64,000 bases of DNA, taken from positions 80,100-144,099 of the forward strand of contig WSUB01000107.1 of NCBI GenBank assembly GCA_019633425.1, written 5' to 3'. Source of the DNA: Tulasnella sp. 424 (taxonomy: Eukaryota > Basidiomycota > Agaricomycetes > Cantharellales > Tulasnellaceae). This document shows, one piece after another, positions 10,563 to 21,709 of the stretch. Position 1 is the stretch's first letter. Each line of letters begins with the position of its first letter. The position numbers were made by a program, and so were the translations under genes. The notes beneath the pieces were generated by a model. It had not been told where the DNA came from. It saw only the letters and a list, made by a program, of their open reading frames with translations, and searched no databases.

Positions 10563-11558
10563 CTATTGCACCTTGTCCCGTAACCGCCTTGACCGATTTG
10601 CAGGTAGTTCCCACCTCTCCCTCCATCGAACCCACTCTTCCTCATGCCCCCCATCTTCGTAGATCGCCCATCCGTCGCGAATGCGCATCCATTTAGCAAG
10701 GTTGGAATCCAAAAATGCTGTTCGCATGCGGCCGAGAATTGAGTGGGGTCGGGTGATTGGGATATATTCCGCAACAAGGTACCAAACCGAGCCAGAAACC
10801 ACGCCAATCGAGAGTCCTCCAACGACTTGGAAGCTCGTATGGTACTTGAGATGATATCTATGTCAAGTTTAAGTGTTTCACTGACTTTAGGCTCGTTAGA
10901 TAGCATGATGGTTTTCTAACGCACCTCGAATAGGCGACGAGTCCAGCCCACAAGATCAGCCCGCAAACTATCGCCATCCGTACAAGGCCGTCCATGAGGG
11001 TTGATCCATGGCTAGTGAACCGATGTCTGAGTGTAAAGTGCAATATTAAGAATGTTGAGAAAAAGCCCATGTATTGGCTGTGCGACGAGGGAAAGCCGTA
11101 GCCTGAGCCATGTGTTACTAACGCGAACGAGCGTAAGCGCACCGTTGTTTTCATACCAGTCACGTAAGACTTACGAAGTGGCCGCTCGTGTTTAAAATAC
11201 TCCTTAATGAAAGTATTGAGCACTTCATTGGCAAGCTGGCCGACCAGCATCAATCCGATCGTTAGTTCTCGTGTTACAACCACTAGGGCTGCGTATGATG
11301 CCTATTCGTGGCGCGATACTGTTAACAAGCAATATGGAAGAGCGGGGCAACACGCACAAAAAGCAAAATTGGAAAGAGCGTGAACAGTGCCAAAATTTCC
11401 GAAGTTGTAGATGTTGAATCATCTGAGAAATAAGAGAAAGTTAAGGAAATGTCAGCTTTGGATGCATAATGGATCTTACAGAGGACATGTGTGTAGTCAA
11501 AGGAGCGAAGCTCGACTGGCGAGCCGTTCTCTTTCAAACGGAATGTCATCGTGTCCAA
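10563..11558 (-). CDS. CAX4: Dolichyldiphosphatase (PAP2 family)
   Basis: Five exons on the minus strand: 11480-11558, 11358-11422, 11175-11301, 10925-11117 and 10563-10857, giving 252 residues. All PAP2 signature motifs are visible: KEYFKHERP (K-x6-RP), GFPSSHSQYMGFF (PSSH) and, across the last splice junction, SRYHLKYHTSFQ (SR-x5-H with the Gln typical of dolichyldiphosphatases). Hydrophobic segments before motif 1 and between motifs 2 and 3 fit a polytopic ER protein. The enzyme removes a phosphate from dolichyl pyrophosphate on the lumenal side and recycles the lipid carrier of N-glycosylation. The C-terminal hydrophilic tail (WMRIRDGWAIYEDGGHEEEW) is also characteristic. It is a housekeeping gene and marks the conserved part of the window. 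It is divergent from the large gene starting at 11974. Confidence 0.9.
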
Positions 11559-11973
11559 CCGTGCGAAGTGGATGGTTGTCTATTTTCTTTTCTGGACTGA
11601 TCCCAAGCAAAAGTCACCCACCACCCCCAACAAAATATCGCTAAATCACTTTCCACCAACTACAGGGGAAACGTGAGCCGGCTTGAGCTCTCTCTGAGAG
11701 GTTCGCAGTCAGGATTAGCTTTTGATCGCGAAAATTGCGAATATGTGAGTACCGTCGTGACCGACCCTTCTTCACTCGCAACGCACAGACGTACCCTGCC
11801 GCACGATGCTGGGCGTCATCTTCCCAACTCGTCTGGGCTAGACTGTGTATCTGATCACCAACATCGTCTTCCTTAGCAGTTTTCATCCGGGATCCACCGC
11901 AAGCAATCCTTGCCTCCTTTGACGTCAATTGTGGCTTCCCACTACCTCAAGCTTTACTACTAACACTCTCATA
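11559..11973. promoter_or_regulatory. Divergent promoter region, dolichyldiphosphatase / large RGG-rich gene
   Basis: 415 bp without a credible ORF. A 5'UTR intron of the plus-strand gene is possible between about 11743 (GTGAGTACC) and 11880 (CTTAGCAG). No repeat is visible. Confidence 0.35.
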
Positions 11974-14900
11974 ATGAATAAACGACCTAATCCCTTTCAG
12001 CCGACCTATCAACCTCCTCAGCCCACTCCGCCAGCTCACCCGTACCCTCCCTTACCTCCTGGTCCACCACCAGGCAATCAGCAACAGGAATGGGCCGCGT
12101 ATTGGGCTCAACAACAGGCCGCTGGTGCCGCAGCTTATTCACCCCATGCGCCCCAGCAAGGATGGCCAGGCCAGGCTGGCCCGACGCAGCCTCAGGCTCA
12201 GCAGCCTGCCTATGATCCGGCATTGTATCGGAATTATGGTTATGGAGGACAAAATGTATGTCACTTCTAAATCGGGCGTAGATTGGAAACCTTTTTCGCT
12301 CACGATATATTTCAAGGCGGCGGCTCAAGCGGCTTGGCAGCAAGCACGACCGCAAGCCCCTCAGGCATATCCGCCAGGCCATCCACCAGGGTATCCTCCA
12401 TATCCTCACGCTGCATATGCACAGTATCCTGGCGCACCATCTCAACCAGGGATGCCATCGATGTCCGCCGCGCCCCAGCCCATGCAATATGGACCGCAAT
12501 ATCCTTATCCGACTGGTCCCGTAGCAATGCCAGGTCAACCACATGCTCCTCCCCCACCCTTGACCGCAGCAATGCCGCCTCCACCTCCAGCACCTGTGGG
12601 TCATCCTCAACACCCTGCTCAACAGCATCATCAGCCTCCGGCAAAGCGACCGAGGTTTGACTCGAATGCACAACAGCCGAACACCAGCATTCCACCTCGT
12701 CCAGCAATACCGCCCGTTCCCGCCCAACCTCCGCCTCTGCACTTCAAGCCTGGAGGAGGAATGGTGCCTGCGAGTCAATTAAACACTCCTGGACCAGGTG
12801 CACCCGCAGGAGGTCCGGGGGCCAATACTAATGGTCAGAGATTCGGAGCGGGAAATAACCCTCCGCGAGGAGGTGGCGTGCCGCTTGGTATCCCGAACCG
12901 AGGTGGTGGACAGGCTGGGCGCGGAGGTCGAGGAGGGGGGATCGGGGCCGCAAATCGGCCTAGCCGAGGTGGGGGTCCGATGCATGCCCACGGAGGTCAT
13001 GGCGGAGGGATTGGAAGAGGAGGTATGGTCGGTGGGAGAGGCACTTATGCTGGATCTGGGCGTAAGTACCTATCTCTTCTACGGACAGATTTCCTGCTAA
13101 ACTGCTTCGCGATGCAGGTGGGCCAGCCCCCCGAGGTCCCCCTGGATTTCGTCCGAACAACGCCGGTAACAGATTCCAGAGTGGACCCTTTAATAAGACC
13201 CATCATCAAGCTCCAATGCGCCATGATCGCAATCGTCAACCCGCCGTCGGTCCAGATACCTCGCCGGCTCGAGCACCTGGTATACCCGGACTTCCCTCTT
13301 CATCTTTCAACTTCACTCCCAACAATACGCTTAGAGGCGCATCTCCTTTCAGTGGGACGGGGAAACGCACGCTCACTGATTTCAGGATCGTTGGCTTTGG
13401 CGTCCGTCCTATCGTCGAGGGCGAAGGTGACGATGATTCGACCACTCTCGCAGATCTAGACTGGACATGGGGTACGATTCCTGGCCGGGGATCGAATGAG
13501 GAGGCTGGGACAGAAATCAAGGTTGAACCTACATCCGATAGTGTAGCCAGCGCCTCGCCTGAAGTTTCAGCTCAACCCACTGTTGAAGCGTCCCCCTCGA
13601 GTCCAACGACAAAGTTGAACAGGCTAGCCTTGTCTTCTGAAGGAAAGCCGGTGAACGAGGGTAGTGCCCCCCCTTCACCCATCAAATCGCAAGGAACAGG
13701 TATGCAATCATGTGCAGAACACAGAGCACTAGTTGACCATAGGTGCAATTCCAGGAGAAATGTCGGTATCTACCAGTAACCCTCAGGCCATTGATGCTGT
13801 ACCTCCACCAACCTCTCCGACCGTATCGACCGGTCGCCCAACAACTTTCAAGCTTTCTTCAACAAACTCGATTCCCGTGGCTCCCCGACATCAACGTAAG
13901 GCGCATGAGGCATCGCGAAGCGAAACGAGTCGGATCCGTATATACTTCCAATGCCCCGCTGAATTGGACGATAAAGATATTGGTGCGGCTGCCAGCCCCG
14001 GCCAAGCTACGCCAATCAAAGGGAGGACATGGACAGTCGCTCCTTCCCAATCCGGCGCCGCCAACGGAATTGGTGTTGGAGGGAAGCGGAAGAAGGAGGA
14101 TGACGACGAAGACGAGGAGCGCGAAGGCGGAAAGAGGAAGCGGGAAGACAGTTCTGCCGGATCCCCCGTCAAGCTAAATGATGAACCTGCGGGAAGCGAG
14201 TTTGAAGTCGACATGCAAATCACGGGAATGGATGAGGAGTCTTCCACCCCTCGCCCATTGGCCGATGCTGAACAAGCAGAATTTCCTCAAACCTCAACGG
14301 ACGACTTCTTCGCCAGTGAGGTTGGCCAAGTGTCCGGTGTCCAAACTCATTTGCAAGACGTAAACGAGGACTACGATGCCTATGGAGACCCAGACGTCGA
14401 TGCAGAGGGAGAAGACATGCAGGGCTTTGAAGAATGGAATGAGGGGATGAGTTGGAACATGGAGGTCAACTCCGCGTTGGACGGGTCTTTCGATGCCCCT
14501 GGCTCTGCAACATCTGCTCAAGAACTACCTGCGGCTCCCGCGGACCTTTTCCCGATCGTTTCCGGCTCGTCTCCAACACCACACTCAATTCAGAACCCTT
14601 CCGGCGCAACGGAGGGTGGCCACGATGATACCTCCGGGAATATCTCCAAGAAGCCATCATCTCCTATTATCGAGCAAGTCACTGCTGTTTCTTCGCCCCA
14701 GGCCGAAGCCCAAACAGTCGTCGAAAAAACCGCCCCCATTCCATCAAGTATGGAAGGGATCAACCCTGAAATGGCCGACTCAGTCTCCGCATCGGAGTCC
14801 GCCGCATCAACCTCCGTCGCTCAAGGGCCAGAAAACGCGACCTCGCCATCAAGCCCTCAACATGAAGTTATCGGGACGGACGGCATGGAGGAAACGGCCC

Positions 14901-16336
14901 ATCCTCTGAAGGAGCATGAGGCTGCTCCTGCCCCCGCCCACCAAGCCAGCAATGCTTCCCGCGCGCCTTTGCCTTCTCCCAACAGGATTTCCATATCATA
15001 TGCAGGCAGCGCACGAAGGTTGGTCATTGATGCAGACGTTATTGAGAGCGTTAGAATAAAACGTGGGGAGGGCAGGATTGACGTTGTCTTGCTTCTTGAC
15101 AACTCGGCGCCTCCCCAGGCGGGATCCACACTCTCTACGATCAAAGAAGAGGATCACGAGGGGGCTTTGCCCAAAGTTGGTGGTGGATCCGATACCGCCC
15201 ATGGCGAGTCGGTCAAACCAGCCACGGACGTGCTAGACAGACCGTCGGCTCCGCTGCCGATCGTAAAGCCAGAGCCCCAAGACGCGCATCTGGTTTCTCC
15301 CGATTCTTTGCCTTTGACGGCGGACATTGCCTCGTCTTCACACGAACCTTCTCGTGCGCAGGTTAATTCGCGCGGAATTCTGGCGAGTCTGATTCTTTCT
15401 TTTACCCCAACGCTGCGCTCGTGGGGTTGCCCTGAAGGGGCTTTGCTGACAAGTGTTCTTTTTTTGTCTTTCTTTCCGCTCGGTGTCTTTTCCAATCACC
15501 TGGGCGTTGCTGCTGCGGACTTGCGTTCGTTTATTCCAATTCTCAGATTGATGCTTTAGAGGATTCGAGTCAGACTTACAAACCAGTCCCGCACTCCTCA
15601 TATGGTAACGATCGTACCATACCACCGTTCCCAAAATACTTGGCTTCGGCGGCCTCTAAGCCGATCAAGCTGCGTCTCTTGTTATACCTCGACAAAGAAA
15701 AACCCCTTTCGGAACCAAAATGGGTCAAGACCGGTGACATTGAGGACTGGCTGAAGACTATGTTCGGTCCCTTGAAAACTGGACCGCAGACTTATGCATC
15801 CTGGAGCGGCAAGATTTCCATCGTTGATCCAGATCCGGTACGAACCATTCTTATGGTGACTTATGGTATCAGTAAGACTTACCCTTTTTCTCTGAAAGCC
15901 GCCAAATGTCTACGCCCTTGTCGACTCCTGGGTCCAGCATTCAATGGTCGGACCGCCGAAGGAGCGCCGCCGTTTCGTCACCGAACATATCAAGACCCAT
16001 TTCGACAATGTCTTTGAAGTACTTCTCCGGATCGTTCGCCGAGATGGAAGCCAATCCAACCCCGCTCCACCAGGAAGCCCACTGGCGACTGCATTACCAG
16101 CAAACTCGATACACGCTTCCCAACAGACGCATGCAAGTCTAGCCGTTCTGTCGCTTTACAGATTAGCGGCGGAATTTGCGGTTTTGGCTGGTGTCGACGG
16201 TAAAACTCTTGAGACTCGTGTTGGACAGCTCATTAGGTCATTGCCTCAGGCTCAGGTGTACAAGAGTCTTGATAGCATGTTCAAGGATTGGATGGCTGCT
16301 CAGAAGAAGCCTGTCAACAGCCGTGTCTCGACTTGA
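11974..16336 (+). CDS. Large Pro/Gln-rich, RGG-containing conserved protein of unknown function
   Basis: Six exons with consistent phases: 11974-12255, 12317-13061, 13118-13699, 13743-15361, 15547-15837 and 15899-16336, giving 1318 residues. Residues 1-265 are Pro/Gln/Tyr/Ala-rich. Residues about 268-342 are Gly/Arg-rich with RGG repeats (AGRGGRGGGIG). A KRPRF motif near 205 and a KRKKEDDDEDEE...KRKRE cluster near 655 suggest nuclear localisation. Residues 660-1070 are acidic and disordered-looking. The region around GSARRLVIDADVIESVRIK and the last 240 residues look globular. The composition resembles RNA-binding or condensate-type proteins; I do not recognise the family. The 185-bp intron 4 is unusually long for this locus. 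A degenerate copy of the 3' exons lies at 20297-21254. Confidence 0.8.
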
Positions 16337-16561
16337 AGACGACCATTTCATTTGCCTATCATGCCGATTCTTGGACGTGATGTCATGTAGTTTTTTTAAA
16401 TGTCTTGTAATTTATCATAAGCGCTTACAATGCTCACGACCTGAGCTTCTACCCAGCATTCGGCGTACGGATCTGGTATGACTGGGTGCGCTCGATCATC
16501 CACTCAACTTCTCGAGACACACCGCCACGCTCACCTGCGTGGGTCTTACTTCATTCAGAAT

Positions 16562-18294
16562 CACCTTGCTCGCCAAGGTCACTCCACGATTAAATTCTGC
16601 GTGGTTTTTCTGACACTTCTGGTCCCTCGGCCCCCGGTCACCTGTCACCCCGTCTCCTGCTACGTCATTTTTCCTCCGAGCTCGTCCCTCAGCCAAATTG
16701 GCCTTTCTTCCTTGTCTTCGCGATCGTTTAGCTGGCAAAATTTCTTCGTTTGTTTGCCACTCCAGCCTGTATCGACTCGATCTTTTCTATCGCTCTGTCC
16801 AAAAAATAAAATACTATCTTGTCAGCGACCGTTTGGTACTCTTTGCTTCGGCTGTTTGTCCGCTTCGCCCACTGCGTCCAGCTTTCTCTACTGTTCGGCC
16901 GACCTTTGTCTTCGTTAAGAACAGCCGTTCGGCCGAGACCATCTTGGGCACCTCGGATTTCGGTACGGAGCCACGCAAGAGCCACGCGGTTTATAATTAT
17001 ATACACTCTCGCGAACAACAAGGCGTTAGCGGTCGATTTCTGCTTTTGACTGATATTTTGTAGGAGCATCTCATCCTCCCTGTTTGCACTGCAAACCTGC
17101 CCGTAACGTAATACCTCTTTTCCTCACTCCCTTCATTCGCTGCTCGTTTTACTACTGTCCCCGGTACTCTCTGTGCCCGTGTTGTCATCGCTGCTATCTT
17201 CATATGCTCTCGCGTATGGCACTCCGGTCTCTCGAGATCTCCACCACCATGTGAAAATCTCTCTGTCCTTCCACGGAAAGTTCAAATGACGGGTGCCTGG
17301 TGATTACCTTGTCGCCAAAGTCTTGTAGCAGCCTGATAGTCTGGATCCTGCTTGCCCTCCCCTTCGAAAGCCGCAGGGTTTATGAGAGCCGCTTTGCCTG
17401 AGGTGGTTCCAAGAGTTCAATCACCTGGTTACTTCATCTCGTGATCATTAGTATTCGGACTATCTTGTGTTGGCGCGGTGAGATGCGACAATCTCGGTGT
17501 ATGCGGTCACGGCGCACACCATATGTCTGCGTATCCGCGCTTCTGACGGCTTTGGTTACTGTACGTATCAGTTTTGATTTTCTCATATCTGCCCAATCGT
17601 GTATCTTTATTAGAAGCTTATCCGGTCGTTGCTTCGGGAGTGTTTCGATTACGTGCTTCTCGATTATGTCGAACGCCAACATTGCTCTGGAAGACCGTCG
17701 TCTGATGTACGCTTTAGGAGTTGTTTAAGAGTACGTGCTCGGTACTCCCTCCGTTTTCCTCATTTGCAATCGTGATGCTTCCTTGGTCACTGCCTTCTGA
17801 AACAGTCTGGTCCACTGGTGTCGCGCGTTGACATTGCGTGCCGCCGCTTCGGAGTTTGGCGACTGCTTCTATGCTGCTAACTCCACGATATCATCTTCCG
17901 TGGCACACCCTGGTCCTCCTAATGTTTCGGCTTCCCAGGATGCTTTGTCGTTGTCGGACACATTTTTTGCCGACCTTGTATCTCAAGAGCCGCCCTGCTC
18001 TTGTGTCACTCCTCTCGGCCTGCCTCACTATCTCCCCGACCGGCTGTAGCGAGGCTGAGGCATAATCTTGTCCGTGTTCTACAGCGGAGAGACGTCTTCT
18101 AAGTACCGCACCAGATTCTGTCCAAGTCCGTTACTTAGATGGAATATATATAGATGTGAGTGGTTTGGTAGCTATGCATGGCACGATAATTCAAACAAGC
18201 AAAGGACTAGACTGGATCCGATGTTCATGGGAAAATCATATGACACATATGTCGAGCAAGGTGCAGGCCAGCCGTAAGGCTGTACTTCTCAAGT
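16562..18294. other. 1.73-kb insertion of unknown nature between direct repeats
   Basis: The 3' flank of the large gene is interrupted here. A 25-bp sequence (16537-16561, gcgtgggtcttacttcattc plus five bases) recurs at 18332-18356, and a 30-bp sequence (18295-18324) recurs at 18357-18386. The paralogous region at 21280-21530 lacks the 1.73 kb. The interior is T-rich on the plus strand, has no recognisable transposase or reverse transcriptase, and has no clear terminal repeats. It may be a solo LTR or a rearranged fragment. Confidence 0.5.
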
Positions 18295-18589
18295 GTATAA
18301 TGTGCGGCATAAGATCCCATCGTCCAGGTGGGCGTGGGTCTTACTTCATTCAGAATGTATAATGTGCGGCATAAGATCCCATCGTCATCAGATCTTCTCC
18401 CTGCTCCTGCCTGGATGAATGACCGTGAAGTGCGTAAGAGTCTTTCCTCTAATAATTTATATAAATTGCAGACGCGACATATTAGCTTCTCTTTGAAACC
18501 GGACGTTCCCTCTCAGTGTCGCCTCCACAATCGAGAAACCGTCTTCGAATTACCATCCTCGCCGCAGAAAGGCTTTTACGGTATACACA

Positions 18590-20012
18590 ATGCCAGACAG
18601 TACCCTCGAAGACCACGAGAACGTGAAAGCCTCACACGGGGGGTTTCAACAGGGGAACACCACATACGCGTTGCCAAGGGATAGCGGTGAACATTCACGT
18701 CTTGACCTGCAGCACGAGGTTGTAAAACTCGTGCTCGAAGGTAGACTTTATCCAGCACCGGAACTCGTTCGTCAAGCTTTGGCCCACAGGGGAGATGGTA
18801 CGATCAACATCCTCGATGTTGGTACTGGATCTGGGAGATGGTGAGCTATGCTGTCCTCTATATAAAGGTTTCGCTTGGTAGTTAACATTATCTACGCTTT
18901 AGGGCCGTGGACATGTCGGAGGAATTCGCCGATGCCAAAGTTCTCGGAATCGACCTGGCGCTTCCCAGTGTACTTTCGGACACCGCTCGTAGCGTTCCTT
19001 CCAACTGCTCCTTCCAGGTGGTCGACGCCAATCAAGACTTAGCCAAGCTTGATCTTACATTTAATGTCATTCACATGCGCTTCATCGAGCCCGGGATTAA
19101 CACCACAGACCTATTCTTCTACGACGTGGCCCGACTTCTCCGCCCCGAGGGGGCTCTACTCCTCGTAGCAGGAAATGCAGTAAGTTGCAAGGAAGCTTTC
19201 ACAAAGAGCTCTTCTAAGGGAAGGATCGTCACTCCGTAGCAATTAGTCGATGACCAAGGCAAGATCTTCCCGCTCCGCAAGCCAGGAGAACACGGGTGCG
19301 TAGCTTTGCCCACAGTGTAACACGTGCTCATGCGAGGAAGTAGATACTCCCATTTTCAACACTTTTTGAGCTGCTTATACGAGATGCTTACGAGAAAAGG
19401 ACTCTTCAAGTTGAGGCATCCCTTTTGGAAGAGGTGAGCGTCGGTCCGCCTCCCTTCATCTTCTGGATGGGAGAGATGCATTACGATGACGCTGAGGCTC
19501 TGTATTTCAACTTCGTTAGCATGTTAGAAGGCAACCCAAACTACAGTCGGATCAATGTCAGCGGGGCTTTCGTCCCTATTGGTCCTTGGCTATCTGGTAA
19601 GGCACGCGGATATATCCATATACGGTCCTCACGGTATCACCCAACCTGTAGAGATGACTGAAGCCCAGAGAAAGCTCTCGGAAACCATGCAAGAAAACCT
19701 TCTCCTCCTATTACCATCGTTCAAAGCGATTATGCTTCGAGATGGCAGCTTTCCCTCAGAGTTTGCCGAAAATCTGTTCGAGGTTAGGCCATACCCTGCG
19801 CATCCGGATTAAAGTTAAACAATGACCGTATCACACAGGGATCTAGAAAGGAGCTTGAAGAGCTACCTCCAGCAGTTCGTGGCTACTCGAAGCTCCTTTT
19901 CGTGACTGCCGTTCGCAGTGACATGCCATGGGTACCTCAAACACAACCATGGCAAGAGCCGTCCGGTTACGATCTGTATGACTACATCATTCGGCCACTG
20001 CAGAAGTCGTAG
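18590..20012 (+). CDS. SAM-dependent methyltransferase MT1 (LaeA/UMTA-like)
   Basis: Exon 1 (18590-18840) carries an N-terminal region with HSRLDLQHEVVKLVLEGRLY and motif I LDVGTGSGRW. Exon 2 (from 18903) continues AVDMSEEFADAKVLGIDLAL. Then come the NVIHMRFIEPG and RLLRPEGALLLV segments, and later VSVGPPPFIFW...FVPIGPW and a C-terminal MPWVPQTQPWQEP...YDYIIRPLQKS, stop 20010-20012. This is a class I Rossmann methyltransferase of the type widespread in fungi. Substrates range from secondary metabolites to unknown targets, and none can be assigned here. About six short introns are needed; the one or two in the middle (about 19182-19345) are not certain. The gene is a tandem paralogue of MT2. 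Confidence 0.7.
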
Positions 20013-20142
20013 AGAAATTCTTGGAAATTTCTTTCTTGTCGAATTGAATTGTCCTTAGAGGAAACATGTAAAACGGCTTCCGTAGTACCTCTTTTCCTAC
20101 TCAACATGAGACTCACCTACCCGTTCCCAAACTACAGTTACG

Positions 20143-20285
20143 TTACATAGGAAGACCTTCTTCTGATTTGCAATTTAAATACAGGTCGTACGCTTGCCGT
20201 GAGCTGTCAACCTCTGGCTCTGACAGTAAAGGCTCAACTGGTGCGTCGGTTCAAGGTTCGGGTAGCTGTCGTAAACTCCCCGGAA
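20143..20285 (-). pseudogene. 3' fragment of a minus-strand methyltransferase (MT3 type)
   Basis: The segment resembles the last exon of MT3 (23232-23370): same ttacatagg stop context and the same aaatacaggtcgta...gctct pattern, at reduced identity. It ends where the large-gene pseudogene begins. It shows that the duplicated unit once contained the plus and minus methyltransferases together. Confidence 0.65.
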
Positions 20286-20679
20286 ACGACATAGATCAAG
20301 ACCGGTGACATCGAGGAATGGTTCAAGACTGCGTTAGGTCCCTTTGGAAACTGAACTGCAGATCTATGCATCCTAGAGCGGCAAGATTTCCATCGTGGAT
20401 CCGGATCTGGTAAGTACCATTCGGATTATGCCAAATCGTGGTATCGATGAGGCTTACTACCCCCTTTTCTAGAATCCGCCAAACGTCTACGTACTTTCGA
20501 CTCCTGGGTCCAGCATTTGATGGTCGGATCGCTGAAGGAGTGCCGCCGTTTCGTCACTGGTTTCGTCACCAAGCATATCAAGACCCATTTCGGCAATGTC
20601 TTCGAAGTCAATACATGCTTCCCAGGAGACGCATGCGGGTCTAGCCATTCTGTCGATTTCCAGATTAGCGGCGGAGTTT

Positions 20680-20875
20680 TATTCACGGAGGGGGGAGGAC
20701 GATTATCCGGAGGGTAGTTTATTTAACGGTGGATTACATTGTATTTAATCATAGCTGGTAGTCGAACTGCTATATATACTAAAATATGGGCTTTCCATGA
20801 GGGAATGGTACAAACCCAGGGGCTAATTTTTCTATGGGAATTCACCCTATCCCCTGTGACCCAAAATTCCTAACA
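20680..20875 (-). mobile_element. Probable 196-bp solo LTR with 5-bp target duplication
   Basis: It is inserted into the pseudogene copy and flanked by agttt on both sides (20675-20679 and 20876-20880); removing it restores the parental order. Read on the minus strand it begins TGTTAGGAATTTTGGG, has a TATATATAG box in the middle and TTAAATAAA further on, which is the order expected in an LTR. The other end (GTGAATA) is not a perfect match to TGTTA, so the call is tentative. Confidence 0.55.
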
Positions 20876-20952
20876 AGTTTGCGGTCCTGGCTGGCGTTGA
20901 TGGTAAAACGCTTGAGACTCGTGTTGGACAACTCATTAGGTCATTACCCCAG

Positions 20953-21177
20953 GTTCTGAACCAAGCCGAACGATGCCGAGACCGGCGCTTAATCTCTCTC
21001 ATGCCGTCTCCGTTTATTTTCGTTTTCCTTTCTGTGGGCCCGTATCTTATCGTCTCCGTTCTGTTGGTTACGATATCCATATGCTCGGTCTCGTTTCGTT
21101 TTGTTTTATATTGAAGACCCTTGCATGTACTGAATCCCTCGGTCGATTGCCGGATCGCTGAGTACTTTATCCTGACA
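20953..21177. mobile_element. 225-bp insertion with 5-bp target duplication
   Basis: It splits the same pseudogene and is flanked by cccag (20948-20952 and 21178-21182). On the minus strand it starts TGTCAGGATAAAG, LTR-like, but its other end is not diagnostic. No coding sequence. Confidence 0.4.
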
Positions 21178-21709
21178 CCCAGGTGTACTAGAGTCTTGAA
21201 AGCATGTTCAAGGATTGGATGCCTGCCCAGAAAAAGCCTATTAACAGCCGTGGGCAGGCATAGCGACTCCCATTTGGGTTTCCTACCGCCCCGTTTCTCG
21301 GATGGGATGTCCTGTGTTTTTCTTTTTGAATTTCTTATAATTTATCGTAATCGCTTACAATGTTCCTTCTTCATGGTACGGCTTTGCCGTTACCAGCTGT
21401 CCATCGATCTCCCAATCAACTTCGCGACAAGTCCCCACGCCCACCTTCGCGTGGGTCCTAATTCATTTAGAATACATAATGCCCGCTGAATTGTGAGAGA
21501 TAAGATGCCATCACTATCGGATCTTCCCGCTATTCCTGCCTAAATGGATGATAACGACCTGCATAAGCGTCTCTTGCAATAATCTATATAAATTGGACAT
21601 GTGATACGTCTGCCGTTTGAACCCATCTCCCACTCAGCGTCGCCTCCACAATCGAGAGACTGTTTCGAATTACCGGCCTCGTCACATACCAGTGGGATAC
21701 CCAATATTA

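Larger units (their letters stand above)
20297..21254 (+). pseudogene. Degenerate copy of the 3' exons of the large gene
   Basis: It matches 15725-16325 of the gene at 11974-16336: KTGDIE..., the intron, NVY...DSWVQH..VG, the HIKTHF...F segment, FAVLAGVDGKTLETRVGQLI and the final FKDW. It carries stops (for example ...GNTE-TGA near 20350), deletions of roughly 100 bp and two insertions, 20680-20875 and 20953-21177. Downstream sequence to about 21530 matches 16370-16561 and 18332-18590, so the copy includes the 3' flank leading into MT2. Confidence 0.8.

Noticed and set aside
12312..12778. Long open frames on the minus strand (131 and 263 codons) opposite the large gene
   Set aside because: They are the complement of Pro/Gln/Gly-rich codons. 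The plus-strand gene has consistent splice phases over six exons and explains the region.
18295..18386. Duplicated 30-bp motif as a riboswitch or operator pair
   Set aside because: It belongs to the rearranged direct repeats around the 1.73-kb insertion and is single in the MT2 copy.
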